Below are positions 44,740-57,752 of a stretch of DNA of 64,000 bases, in pieces; within the stretch, counting starts at the first letter, position 1, and every line of letters begins with the position of its first letter. The notes beneath the pieces were generated by a model, which was not told the DNA's origin, did no database searches, and worked only from the letters and a program-made list of their open reading frames with translations. Where the stretch lies: NCBI RefSeq assembly GCF_004011695.2, contig NC_082422.1, positions 496,001 through 560,000 on the forward strand, written 5' to 3'. The stretch is from Ascochyta rabiei. Lineage: Eukaryota > Ascomycota > Dothideomycetes > Pleosporales > Didymellaceae. The position numbers were made by a program, and so were the translations under genes.

Positions 44740-44995
44740 CTGTAGATAATAGGTAGAGTCTAGCTGCTGTACAAAGGACTAGACCCTGCTAGAGTTTAGT
44801 TGTTGTGTAGAGGACTGGCCTAATAGGTCTACTGCTAGACTCTGCTAGAGTTTAGCTGTTGTGTAGAGGGCTGGCCTAACAGGTCTGCTGCTAGACTCTG
44901 CTAGAGTTTAGCTGTTATATAGAGGACTGGCCTAACAGGTCTACTACTAGACCCTACTAGATTTTAGCTGCTGTACAAAGGACTAGACCCTTGTC
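44740..44995 (+). repeat. tandem array of 56-bp units
   Basis: Units start at 44786, 44842 and 44898 (56 bp), with partial copies at both ends. The core contains TAGAGTTTAGCTGTTGTGTA and GGCCTAACAGGTCTACTGCT. It lies directly right of the helicase relic and differs from the array on its left. Confidence 0.85.
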
Positions 44996-47900
44996 AGATA
45001 ACCGACCTTACCGAACCAAGTTGGGGGTTTAGGGTTAACCTTGGTTAACTTAGGGGCTAGCGGCACACACACATAAAATGAGCCATTAAGACAGATAATT
45101 ATTAATTAATTACCTTTATTATTAGCTTTGCACATTAAGCATATTATCTAACAATTAAGAGTCTTACTAACACTACTAAAATACCCTTTTAATGTATTGC
45201 TATTAACAATGCGTAATTTAATAATTATTCTTATAGATTACACAACCTACATACCTTAGTTGCATTAACTACAGACCTACTGCGCCTCTCTAGATGTATA
45301 GGAGAAGATAGACCTAAATTAGACTATCCCTCTAAGAACTAAGCTATAAGTACCTAACGCCCTAGACATTACTAACTATAAGAGGAGGTTAGCCCTTAGC
45401 AATAATAAATAAGGAAACCCTTAGCTTCCTAAAATCCTATCTAAACTATCAGCTAACAGCCTAAAGGCATAGAAGGAAGATAATAACTATTAGAAGAGCT
45501 GCCTTAAATCCTATAAGATAGCGGATAGAGACTACTATAAGGAACAAACTAACCTAGACAAGGTAGTAATGTTTATCTAAAGCTTAGTATTACCTTACCT
45601 TATAAAGAACCACTACTAACTAGGTAAATTAATTTAAATATAGCTAATTAGCTTTAAATATATAGTTAGCATTAATGCTAAAGAAGAACAATTATGCGCA
45701 CGCTACTAATACCTAGCAGCCCTTAAACTAATAAGATAACCTAGAAGCTAGGATACCTAGCTCCTTAAGTATAATTATGCTGTAACTAATACTAAAATAG
45801 AGGGTGTTACTAAAATATACAATATATAAGACACTTTCTAAGACTTCTTAGATTTAGTAATAAAAATAGCGCTAACCTAGGTAATAATATTCTAGAACTA
45901 TAGTAGATAAGAATAAAATATAACTTATAAAGAAATAATAAAACGCTTCTAAGAGCATATAAGTAAGTACTACCCTAAGGGGAGATAGTAAAGGGGCGCC
46001 TTTGCTGCAGGGAACAACTTAACTCTTGCTGCTAGTAGTAAATCTACCCTAGACACTAACAGGATAACCTCTTATGTTATTAAAGACGTATTATCTACTC
46101 TTACTACATAGGGGAGTTAGGGAAGACCTTATTAAAAACAGAACATTAGTTAAATAACTACATCTAAGCAGTTCCTAAGAGGGGATACAGCAGCAGCTAG
46201 AGGAGTAAAATGCCCTACTTATAGACAACGCTATAGACTAGAAGATTACTACTACGTCTATAAAGATAAAGCACTAAAATAGTTTACCCTACGTAATAGA
46301 ATTGCTAAGATAGTACAATTTAGGATAGAACAAAATGCTAACCTTTAAGATTAGGTTAGATCTGCAAAACAAGCTTACACTAAGACACTAGCTATTAAGA
46401 TATCCTAAACACTAGAGGCACCTCTAGAATAACTACAGGGATAGAAGATATTAATAATTAATATAAGTCTAGTTAAAGAATTATACAATATAGAGCTACT
46501 AAGCTACCCTCTTAGAAACCTCTTTATTTTGAACTTAGGATTAACTATCTATATTATAAATAACAAGGACTAGATATAAGACCTTACTCTACCTATATTA
46601 AACAACTACCTATAGGCAGGAAATTTCTAGGTATAGATATAGGGATATAGCACTGTCTATCTCTATCTATTAAATATAAGCTAACTAACTACTCTTATAC
46701 TACACAATATAGCATAGTGCCTAGACATACTTTGCAACCTTGTCTCTTTCTAACAACTACGTTAACAGGGCATCTAGTAGGACATAAAAGGAGATCTAAC
46801 TTAGCTTAGACAAGTAGATAACACAGTTATTACATCCTTAGATAAACAATATAGATAATAGGTACTTAGGGAACAGCTATAGACAGCATTTGCAATATAA
46901 TTAACGCAAAGCTAAATACCTAAGACTGCTACTGCTCTGCTATAGCACAAGCAAATAGGGCACTCTAGAGCTGCTACTATTAAACACCTTATCTAATAAT
47001 CTTAGGGGGTAAGAGTTAGGGGTATTACTACAGTCTAATGTAATACTTGCAGACAAGCTAAGACTAAGAGGCAAATTAGTTAAACACTGTAAATAAGCAA
47101 TAAAGGACTAGGAGAACGTATAGCAATTAACTTCTACTTATATAAAAAAGGAAGCTTTACTAAGGAAAAGAGCTAATTACTTACTATTAACAGGTAATCT
47201 AGCTTCCTCTAGGACTTCTATTTTAAAGATAATTAACTAGGAAAGATAACTATCTACTTCCTAGACACTCTTACATAATTCCTGTTAAATTAATACAAGA
47301 TCTAGGTTAAGGTAATTAAGTATAATAGTAAAATTACTACAATAAAACTAGAAGTATTAAGATAGTGCGCTACATAATTAATTAGGCTTAAGCCTTCTAC
47401 ACTAGACACCTAAGTATAGAACAGAGGTGCTAAACGCTTAGAGGGTGTAATAAAAGATAAGGCACGCACTATAAGATTAGACGTAAACTAACTATAGGAA
47501 ATGTAGCTAGAGATTATAAGAGCAGTAGTATACCTACATAACTAAACACTAAGGTTATTAAATAACTAGAAAACACTCTATAATGTGTTCTTTACCTATA
47601 TAGCTTAACTAGCTAGTCTAAATATATAAAGTAGGAAACTAAACTAGGCATATCTAAAAGTATATAGATTTAAAGCCTTTGCTCTTATAAGTAACACCCT
47701 TTAAGGAAAATTACAACTCTAGCAACTAGACCTAAGAGCATAGGTAGGATACCTAGTAGGATACTAATCCTTAAACATATATTAGATATTAATTCTAACC
47801 TTAGTAAAAGTTATTAGCATAAGAGATATAATCTTTAATAAAGATACTATCTTTAGTAGCTAGACTTAGGACCTAATAGACAACCTTATACATATCACTC

Positions 47901-48965
47901 TTAAAGAGATAGTAATATAGACAAGAAGCGTAGAGCTTCTACCTCTACCCTAAAATAAGGCTAAAATCTAGTTATTCTATAAGGATAACACTATTACACA
48001 CTTAAATACTACAGAAGATTAACTAGGATACAATAATAGACAGAAAGCTGGATATATATATCTAACTCCTCCTCTAACTCTGCTACTAGTTGCGTTGTTA
48101 ATAAATATGTTGTTGTTATCCTAGTAAGTAAGAGGTAACAGCTAATTAGGAGTTAGCAGGTAGCACTAGTTAACTGCTAATTAGTTAGAATTAACGCTAG
48201 CGTAATCTTAAGGAACTTTATAAACTATCCTATAGAAAGCTGTATTTATAGCTAGTATATAAGGCAGATGCATAGGCACATACTAGGGCAATAATATTAA
48301 TAAGGGTAGGTTAAAACAGATGTTAATAAAAGGGCTTAAGCCTTATTAAAGCTGACTCCTACTAGAGCTAACGGCATAATTAAACCTAGAGGACCACCTG
48401 CTTTACTAATAGTTTAAATAAGCTAAGAAAGAACACCTTAGCAGCTATTAGAACATAAATTTATAGTCTAAAGCACCCCTAATAAAGACTAAGGTAGTAG
48501 GATACTAGATACTTAACTGTATATAGGTATACACATATAGGCGTAATAAGAACTACTACCTACTTAAATATAAGGCGCAACTAGTAGTCTAAGGTAACTA
48601 GCAATAAAATATTACTTCTTAAGATACCTACGCAGTAACACTAGCTAGCAGGTCCTTTAGAATGCTTATAGCAATTTTAGCAGCATATAACCTAGAACTT
48701 AAGCAGTTTAATATTATAAACGCCTTTATTTATATATTAATTAATAGAGAGGTCTATATAAGGATGCTACGTAGGTATTAGAAACTAGGTATAGTCCTAT
48801 AGCTATATAAGGCACTATATAGACTAAGAATCTCTCTACTCCTCTAGTAGAAGGAATTTATATCTACTCTAACAAGCTATAGATTTGCAGTTATTCCCTA
48901 CAAACCCTGCTGCTTAATTAAGAATAGAGTTATTATCTTCTTCTATGTAGACAATATTATTGTTA
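44992..48965 (+). mobile_element. Ty1/copia retrotransposon relic, 3' truncated
   Basis: Reading through stops gives the copia order. A gag tail has a knuckle-like CPTYRQRYRLEDCYYVYKDK (near 46210). A protease-like LFILNLGLTIYIINNKD follows near 46525, and HKQIGHSRAATIKHL (GAG-pre-integrase) near 46950. CNTCRQAKTKRQ comes near 47040, and reverse transcriptase ELKQFNIINAFIYILINREV near 48700. FFYVDNIIV has the catalytic YVDD changed to YVDN (48944-48955). RNase H and the 3' LTR are missing because another element starts at about 48966. A less mutated stretch at about 44992-45070 may be what is left of the 5' LTR. The element is dead. Confidence 0.75.
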
Positions 48966-51900
48966 GGCGCTAGGCCCGGAGGTACCTCTGCCTGTCTTAG
49001 CGAGCTACTATGGGGCTAGTCAGCCTAGACTATATAAAGGTGTCAGAGGTTATTACTAATACTCTAGTAATTAGTCTTGTTACTACACACTACGTACCTT
49101 AATACACCTGCTATCCTCTTTAACCCTATCCTCCCTTGTAATTGCTTTGTACACTCTTTATATTCTAATTACTCTTATATTATAATTAAAGATAGACCTA
49201 AGCTACTATAAGTCTTAAACCAAATTATCTAGGCTTACTGTCTTTAGAGAGGGACTAAGACAACCTACCTGTAGGAGAGCTGGTAGAGCGTGAGGTAACA
49301 CCTCCCTCTGCAGATAAGGAGATACCTTAACAGACACTAAGCATCTATAGTGCCTTAAGAGGATCTGTAGGTCCTCTAGGTAGTACACCTTACCCTAGAA
49401 TTTGTATCTGTAGGGCAGCTTTAGCTAGAGAAGGCTAGAATAGCCTAGAAGTAGGTAATTAATCACAGGAGTTAGAAAACTTATGTAAATAGTTGTAAGA
49501 GACAAAAGACTAAGAGGAACTTTCCTCTCTTTATAAATTTAGACGCAAATACAACAAAGGAGATCTAGCAACAATCCTATCCTTCTAAAAAGTACTAGAA
49601 GGGGTAGAGAAACTACAATCTTCCCTATCTGTAAACCTTTTATAACCAAAACCCCTATAGAAGTACGTAAAGCGCAACCACACTAAATATAACTATTAGG
49701 AGAGAGATTATAAGGGATACTTCCTCTAATCCCTAGTTAATTTCCTTACAGAGGAACAAAAGATTAACTTTAGCGTAAGGTACCTCTTAGAGAACCTAAA
49801 GACGTTGTAGCAGGCCTACTGCATAACTAACTGCTGTAATTAACTAACTTAGGAACTAACGTAGTAAGAGCTAAAAAGAATTATGCTAGATGCTCTAGAA
49901 ATGCTGGCTAAACGCAAGTAAGCGGCGTACAAATCCTTAAAGCAATATAAGTAGCAGAAATCTTAGTCCCCTATAGATCTGCTAGACTTTATGCGTCTAC
50001 TATAGGAGGAACTAGGCAACTTACATATGCTAGAGCTTTAAGTCCTAGAATATGTTGCTGTACTGCTCCCTAGCATATAAAAGGACTTATTCCTTATCCT
50101 CTATAATTAAAGGGACACAATCCTAAAGGTAGAGGAATAAGCTAATATTATTAACTAGAGACTAGGCCAGCATGGCTAACAGCTACCTAAGAAGACTCTA
50201 GCTAAGGGCAAGACAACTAACAAAGGACTACAGAAGCGCTGATTTAGTAACTCTAGGTTAGAGGGGAATATAAAAACCTTAAAAAAGTTATTTAAGTCTA
50301 AGAAGTTCTGCAAGGAGCTAGTAAAGGGTAAAAAGGGCTAAGACAGGCCATATAAGGCCTAAAACGCGTGCCTTAAGTGCAGAGAAACTAGTTACTACCG
50401 CCCTAACTGCCTAAAGCTAAAGTTAAATTAGAAAGACCCTGCTCTAGATAAGTTAGGAAAAGATAAGGGACCTAAGAGCTAATCTCCTCTCTTGTAGCCT
50501 ATATTAAATTGTCTAAAGAGAAGAAGGAGAATATCTCTCTTTATAAGGTAGTGTACCTAGAACATATACGCCTAGTTATAGTTAAAGGATCTATAGGTAA
50601 TATAGAGAATGTAGAAGCCTTAATAGATAGAGGGTTACAACTAAACTTAATTTTAGTTCTCCTAGCAAAGGAGCAGGATCTAGAGGTTACACTATTAAAT
50701 AAAATAGTAGCTAAAGGTGTAGGCAGAGCAGAATTGCCTATCTATAGAGTAACTACAGCAGAAGTATCTATTATTAACTCCTGTAGAAGACAGGAGGTCT
50801 AACAGATACCTTTTATAGTTATAGACCTATAAAGGTACAAGATATACCTTAGATTACCCTAGATTAACTAGATAAACCCTAAGCTAAGCTATTTAAGCTA
50901 GTGTATGCTCTTCTAAGGGAAGAAGTATAGGGACTCTCCTAAACTAAAGAAAATAGTATTAGAAGATGCTAAAGAGTTTAAACGCACTATAAGAAGTCTC
51001 TTAGTAGATGTTTATATATGTATAGTAAACTTATTAGGTATATATAACCTAATATCTGCTAAAAAGGGCCTAATTTTAGAAGTGTATTGCAAATATACGC
51101 ACTTAGGATTAGAAGATAATACTTAAGTCCTACTAGAGTATAGAGAGCACAACCTAGTAATTAATATTACAGAAGGAGCTACTCCTCCCTACTAACTATT
51201 GTACAGACTATCTATAACAGAATTAGAAATACTTAGGAAGTATCTAGCAGAATATCTGCAACGTGGCTAGATATAACACTTAAGGTCGCTAGCAGGGGCG
51301 CCTATTCTCTTTTTAAAGAAGAAAGACAGTAACCTACAACTATGTGTAGACTATAGAGGTCTACACAAGATAACAGTTAAAAACTACTATCTATTACTAC
51401 TAATTATAGAGTTACTAGAACAACTAGCGCAAGCTAAGTTCTATACCAAACTAGATATACATAAGGCATATTACTATATCTAAATTAAGAAAGGGGATAA
51501 ATAGAAGACTGCTTTTTAAACTAGGTATAGACATTTTTAGTACATAGTAACACTATTTAGACTTATAAATACTTCTACCTAATTTTAGGCCTATATAAAT
51601 AAGGCACTAATAGGATTAGTTAATATAACTTATATTATGTATCTAGATAACATATTAGTATACTCTAAGACAGAGGAAGACTACGCTAGACATATTAAGG
51701 AGGTCTTAGAGAGGCTTTGCAAAGTAAACCTCTATATGCGCTTAGATAAGTGTAAATAGCACTATTAACGTACAGAGTACCTTAGGTATATAGTCTCGCC
51801 TAAAGGGGTAAGCATTAACCTAGACAGGGTTAAAACAATCTAAGAATAGCTAATCCTGTATATAGTTAATAATATTTAAGTATTTATAGGATTTATAAAC

Positions 51901-54250
51901 TACTATTAGAGATTTATTATAGGGTTTTCTAAATTAGCCTTACTATTAACCTAATTGACCTAGAAAGGGCTAAATTTAGCTAAATCTAGTTAAGTAATAA
52001 GGAAGGAGGAGAGTTAGCCTCTTAAGCTAAGCAAAGAATCCTTATAAGCTTTCTAGAATATAAAGGATTTGTTTATTAACGTACCTATCTTAGTTTATTT
52101 TGTACCTAGGAGACAGACTAGGATAGAAGTAGATGCCTCTAGAGGCGCTATCTTAGGAATCCTTAGCTAATTAGTCCCTAGGGAGGGAAAGCTGGCCTAA
52201 TAGAGGCCTGTAGACTTCTATTTAAAGAAGTTAATCTAAGCAGAGTATAACTACAATACTTATAACTAGGAACTTCTTACAATTGTCTAGAGCCTACAGT
52301 ATTAGCAAAGATACTTAGACAGTACCTTCTTTATAATCTTAACAGATTACTAAAACCTAAAATAGTTTATAGAGACAAAGGTTCTTAGCTATTAGCAAGT
52401 AAGGGTATACTAAGTGTTATCTAAGTTTAACTTTATAATTACTTATTGCTTAGGGTCTATAAACCCTGCGGATAGACCCTTACAGCGTCCTAATTATATA
52501 AGAGAGGCGCAAGACCCCTTATAAAAGTATAATAAGGCTTTTGTACAGCTGCTTTAGGAGATCCTAACTAGAAGGAACTCTAATGCTCCCCTAGTAGCAG
52601 CTATAACCCTTTGTTTGTCTGTAAAAGGAAGAAAGGACATAAGGGACCTTAAAAGAGATAAGTTAAGAGAGAATAGTCATATAGAGCTAACAACAGACTT
52701 AGACAATACAGACAAACTCTCTAGCACTAAAAAAGAGTTAAGCAATGTTAAAATAGGACAAAATAACCTAGAAAAAGATAATACAGTTAAGGAGAAGTGT
52801 ATTTTACTTATAAGGCTAAAAGATAAAGTGTAAGTAATTAAAGAATGTTATAATAACCTAATGTTAGGATACTTTAGAGCACAAAAGACCTTAGAGAAGA
52901 TTTAGCGCAGATATACCTAGAAGGGTATTACTAAGGATATATCTAATTACTACTACAACTGCTTAGTATATAGGAGATTAACTGCTGCCTAACATAAACT
53001 GTACAGGTTATTATAACCTTTACTAGTGCTAAGCTAACTATAGAAGGACGTAACAATAGATTTTATTACAGAATTACCCCTAAGTAAGGTAGCTAGGCTA
53101 GTGTATAACTCTATACTAGTAGTAGTGTGTAAATTAACTAAAATATTACACTACATACTAGCTAGGGCTAATTAGGATAGAAAAGACCTAATATATACCT
53201 AGATTAGAGAAATCATCTGCTTATATAGCGCGCTAGCACAAATTATCTTAGATTAGGGGCTGCTTATAAACTTAAAGACGTAGGAAACCTTTAACTACTA
53301 TTTAAACTTAATACAAGTCTTAACGATGGCCTATTATCTCTAGATAGATTGCTAAACAGAAAGGCAAAATTAGACTCTTAAACAGTACTTACGTTACTAA
53401 TATACTCTAGAATAAGACAATTAGGCCCTATAGATTTTAATTACAGAATTTGCGTATAATAATAGTATTTATGCATCTATAAATATAATACCCTTCTAAG
53501 CCTGTTACAGTATAGATCTAAGGAGCACAGATTAGCCTAATTTAGTATTAAAAGGTAGAGAATCTCCCCTTACAAAGGAATTAGCTGCTAGAGTTATTAC
53601 CTTACAGGCTACCTGTAAAGCAAACATAGAAAAGTTAAACAAGTATTAAAAGAAACACTTAGATAAGAAACGACTACTAGCACCCTTTAAAGTAGGCAAC
53701 AAAGTACTAGTCTCTAGTAAGAATATTAGGATAGTACGCCTAAAAAAGAAGCTAGACTAGAAATACCTAGGACCTAGGACTATTACAGCCTAGATTGGCC
53801 CTAGTGCATATAGAGTAGACCTGCTAGGAACAAAAGGGATCTATCTAGTATTCTATGCGTTACTGTTAGACCTATACACACTAAGAAGTTAACTCCTAAT
53901 TATATAGGATTAAATATAAAAACCTATAGTTAAAGGGGAAGAGAAGGTGTAGGATAGAGAAAAAGTCCTTAACAGAAGGTAATTAGCTAATAGACAGTAG
54001 GAATACCTTATTAAGTAGGATAGATTCCTAACTTAGAAAATTCCTAGGAAATTAGCACAAATCTTTCTAAAGAAGCGCTAAAACAATACTAGAAAATTAT
54101 AAAGTAACTACTTAGACTGCGTAATAAGACATTGTGGTTAAAATCTAAAAAAGAGGGGGACTAAAAAGGCTAAATACCTTTACTTAATTATAATTTTTCC
54201 CTATAGAGGTTTTTTAATTAATAAGTATTTAATAGTTTATGCTAAGGGAA
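48966..54250 (+). mobile_element. Ty3/gypsy retrotransposon relic inserted in the copia copy
   Basis: The left edge TGTTAGGCGC (48964) interrupts the copia reverse transcriptase and resembles an LTR start; a TATATAAAG box follows near 49032. A gag region (about 49250-50490) ends with a zinc knuckle whose His has become Tyr (CLKCRETSYYRPNC, 50369-50410). The protease region 50509-50802 keeps an open frame of 97 residues with ALIDRGLQLNLI in place of a D-S/T-G site. Reverse transcriptase ([19 protein letters not shown]) has YLDD changed to YLDN at 51640-51651. Integrase DFITELPLSK (near 53060) and a C-terminal KVGNKVLVSSKNIR follow. No matching 3' LTR was found. The element is dead by many stops. 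Confidence 0.75.
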
Positions 54251-54539
54251 AATATAACCCTACCTTACCTAAAGAAATACAGACTAGCTAAAGCAGACAT
54301 CTTTTAGCCTATTATAGCTATTTCTAATATAAGGAGATAAAGAAAGTTACATACTACGTTATATAGTTACAATTGTAAGCAAATATAGAAGAATTAGTAT
54401 AGAAGAATACCTTCCTAGTATTATTTAGACTATCTAAGAGTGTAATACACCTAATTACTATATTAGCCTAAAACTATCTACTAACTACAAACTTAGGTAT
54501 TATTAATCTAAACCTTCTATTATAAGGAACACCTACTAA

Positions 54540-54990
54540 CTATAACTACTACTATAGGCATAAGTAGTAGCCTTATAACTACTATAAGGCTTCTTAGCAG
54601 CAGTAGCAGCAGCAGCAGCGTTAGCGGCGGCCTGCTCAGCAGCCTCCTGCTCCTCCCGCTCCTCTTAGAGCTAACTAAGTGTCTTTCTAGTGCCTGCAAT
54701 CTAGTACTTTAACTATATAAGAAGTTAGATATTATTAAAATAGGTTAAAACATGCTATAATACCTTCTTGCAGGGGGTAATAGGCGCGTCTAGATTAGAT
54801 TTGCTACTACTCTCCTCTAACATCTTCTTTTGCTTTATCTTAGCCTTAACAGCGCTAGCCTTAGATTAATCTCGCTTCTTAACGTAGATACTAGATAAGG
54901 TTAACTTACGTGCGCAAGTGTTGCTATTGTAGAGTGTAAGCAGTTCTTCCTGCAGTAAATAGTTCCTACAAAGGTTAGATTATGCTATTG
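54540..54990. other. AT-rich stretch with a GC-richer CAG/GCA patch
   Basis: Around 54598-54665 the sequence is unusually rich in CAGCAG, GCGGCGG and CTCCTCC. On the minus strand it reads as an Ala/Glu-rich tail (EEREEQEAAEQAAANAAAA), which recalls the C-terminus of pogo/Fot1-type transposases. The match is too short to be sure. Confidence 0.3.
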
Positions 54991-55261
54991 TGCCGGTGCA
55001 CACGGTGACTTCCTTAGTAAGAACCAGGACGCTTAGCTAGTGTACGTAATCTGGCCGACAGAAGGGTATAAGAGACCTTAACAGGAACTGTTAAGGCACA
55101 ACACCTACAACAACAACTAGAAACACTAACTTATAGAATTTAACTACTATATCACCTATCTCTTTAACCCTTAACAATAATAATAATAAGTATCCTTCCT
55201 AATATGCCTGCTAATAAGATGCTTTAATACTTTTACTAGAACAAAATAGTAACCTAACTAG

Positions 55262-55530
55262 GGGGCATAGTATAGCAGGCAACATTAAAATTCTGCTACT
55301 CTAAAGGCTAGGGTGTAGTTTAGGAATTATCCTGTTAACTTTATACTAGGACGTTATTATCTGAATATCTGCTACTCTAAAGGCTGGGGCACGGCCTAGG
55401 AATTATCCTGTTAATTCTGGACTAGGATGTTATTATCTAAATATCTGCCACTCTAAAGGCTAGGGCACAGCCTAGGAATTATCCTGTTAATTCTAGACCA
55501 GGACGTTACTATCAGACCTATTATTTAGAA
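55262..55530 (+). repeat. three copies of an approximately 84-bp unit
   Basis: Units contain CTACTCTAAAGGCTAGGG, then TAGGAATTATCCTGTTAA and a TTATTATCTGAATATCTG end. The middle copy keeps more C and G (GGCTGGGGCACGGCC) than the others, which shows the transition pattern between copies. Confidence 0.8.
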
Positions 55531-55799
55531 AATAAGAAAAACAAGCTTAAAATAAGGCAGGTATCTAGTTAACCTAGAAAAGCCTTAGCTAAGGGACTAT
55601 CTTAGTCTAATTTCTAATGCTTATTATATATATTATCTGTATAGTTCTGCTTAGCCCTATTTCTTAGGACCTGCTTAGCCCTATTCCTTAGGACTTAGGA
55701 CAAGAGGAACATAAAAGACAGGGACTAAGCTGCTCTAACAGACAGAGCAATTAAGATTACTTTAATTATAAGAAACTATTATCTACTTAATATAACAGA

Positions 55800-57480
55800 C
55801 TACTAAGGATTAATGTACACTACTATAGACAACCCTTTAGACTCTATAGAGACACTGTCTTCCCTAACAGGAAATAGCTGTTAGGTTGTTATTCTAATAA
55901 AGGGAAGGTCTATTTAACTATCCTTTAATAGAAAGGAGGTTATAGAGTTCCTTAATAACTATAACTATATAGCAGAAAACAGAGGGTTAAGTAATAAGTA
56001 GAAGGTTAGGGTCCTTCCTAACTACTGTTATAATTACTGTAGGAGGTTTATTAAACGCCTAAAACTATACGCTTTAGACAATTAGGTTAAGCTTTAGATT
56101 GCTATGAAGGATTACTAGAAAGACTAAGACACTGCTTAACACATAGGTAATTAAGCGTTCCTTAAAGCCTATATTAAAGAAACCTCTTAAGCCTTCCCTA
56201 GACTATTACACTACTATACTAACTTTATAGTGTATAGTAATATATATTAAAAGAATAATTAGATTCTAACCTCTAAGGAAGGATACTACTTCTTCTTAGG
56301 ACTGCTAAAGGTTAACAAAGACCTTGTCCTCTTTAACATACAAAACAGGCTAGACATAAAGGATCAATCTTTATTTATACTTAATAATATCTATAATTTT
56401 ATAAAAAGGGTGTATAAGTAGCGCTAAGGCTTAAAGGAATTAGCGCTTAGAAGGGATAATAAATATACTAAGGAAACCTAGCGCCTTATAAACAGCACTA
56501 AGGAGCTAATTAACACTAAGTCTATTATTACCTAGGCTAAGGATTAACTGGCTGGTTAGGGTAGTAAGAGCAAAATACCTCTACCTTCTAGTGTTAATAA
56601 GACGTTAAAGAGCTTGTCTAGGCAATAGGCGGATGGAAGCTGTCCCTAGCAGAGGTTAGCACCCTTATGAACTCCAACAATCAGATAAGAGAGATCCTTT
56701 AGTCTCCTACTAATTAGGCTTACTTTATTTCTTAAGCAACTAGAGCTAGTGCTACCTAGGAAAGGAACGATGGCTCTTACATCACTAACGTAGCTAGGAA
56801 TATTAACCTAAGACAAGGAGTAAATTACTTCTAAGGAAGAGAGTATAGTAACTCTTGTAACATATATAGAGAGCTAAACTACTAAGCCTATAAGTGTAAA
56901 TTATACAGAGCACTTACCTACATAGGGTAGTGCAGTTTTTAACTTAACTAAGACAGTTAACGTAGATACTACTTTAGCCCTGCTTACTATTATATTAAAC
57001 CTATCTAAGGATCTGTCCTGCCTACTTATTAACTTAATTAATTAAAACAGAAGATTTAAGAGTACTTTAAAGTTTTATAGGATGTCTTAGACTAGCTGGC
57101 CTCTGTAGTTAAGCCTAATCTATTTAAAGGTGTAGACTCTAGGCCTAGAGGGGTAATGTATAGATCTAGGCCAGGCCTAGACCTATAAGGAAAGAATATT
57201 AGAAGTGTTAGCGCACTAACTATAATAGATAATTATAAGCTAGACTATAAGTTATTACACTCTTTTTAGAACTTCTAAATTCTTTATAATAACTATTATA
57301 AAGTTTATAGTCTTAATTATATTAATAATAGGGATATTGTACTAGGGGCATATAACGTTAAAGATAGCTCCTCCTTAAACGCAGTAACTAGGTTAGATAA
57401 GGCACGCGACCGCTAAGTTAATACTGTCCTAGAAAGAGCTTAGAGAGCTGCGGTTAGGAAAGAAAGACCTTTAATATTTT
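55800..57480 (+). mobile_element. gag-like retroelement relic cut by the younger element
   Basis: Reading through stops gives FNRKEVIEFLNNYNYIAENR, then KVRVLPNYCYNYCRRFIKRLKLYALDN, like the gag-type first protein of a class of fungal retroelements. Later parts include SRPRGVMYRSRPGLDLQGKN near 57130-57190. The frame is still coding-like at 57475, where the LTR of the next element begins, so it was cut by that insertion. An LTR-like stretch with less damage lies upstream at about 54990-55090. Confidence 0.5.
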
Positions 57481-57712
57481 TGTCACGGGTGTTCTCCCTA
57501 CAACAGGGGATACCTCGGACAGACCCCGGGCCAAGCCTGGAGACCCACCGACCAGTATATAATATCCACACACCTGAAGACTCATCCATTAAGGATTCGT
57601 CTTATCTCTCAATATCACCTATTATTTTATCCCATATTGCTCTGCTCTATTGCCTGCCTACAGTGCCCTTATAATTCGAATCCTTCATACTTCCTCTCGG
57701 AACAGGCAGCCA
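57481..57712 (+). mobile_element. probable 5' LTR of the chromodomain gypsy element
   Basis: Starts with TGTCACGGGTG exactly where base composition changes. It contains a TATATAATAT promoter box (57556-57565) and could end in CA at 57712, two bases before a TGGCAGCAGAG stretch (57715) that would serve as tRNA primer site. Without a second LTR the right border is a guess. Confidence 0.45.
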
Positions 57713-57752
57713 ATTGGCAGCAGAGAGACAGGAAAAAACTCAGCCATCAGCA

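Larger units (their letters stand above)
41160..57480. other. AT-rich, RIP-damaged island of nested dead elements
   Basis: From about 41160 base composition falls sharply and stays AT-rich, with very frequent TA steps and CTAG words, until an abrupt return at 57481. No frame above about 100 residues survives. Translation ignoring stops nevertheless yields clear element proteins. Stop codons in those frames are almost all TAG and TAA, with TGA essentially absent, as expected from C-to-T change at CpA on either strand. No host gene was found. Confidence 0.85.

Noticed and set aside
41741..44995. CRISPR-like array
   Set aside because: Repeats are adjacent tandem units without unique spacers, and the genome is eukaryotic.
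52615..52833. 72-residue open frame in the gypsy relic
   Set aside because: It is a chance surviving piece of the pol frame between RNase H and integrase, not a gene.
41160..57480. Centromere or mitochondrial DNA insertion
   Set aside because: The island is made of recognisable mutated retroelements and is short for a regional centromere. No mitochondrial gene is seen.
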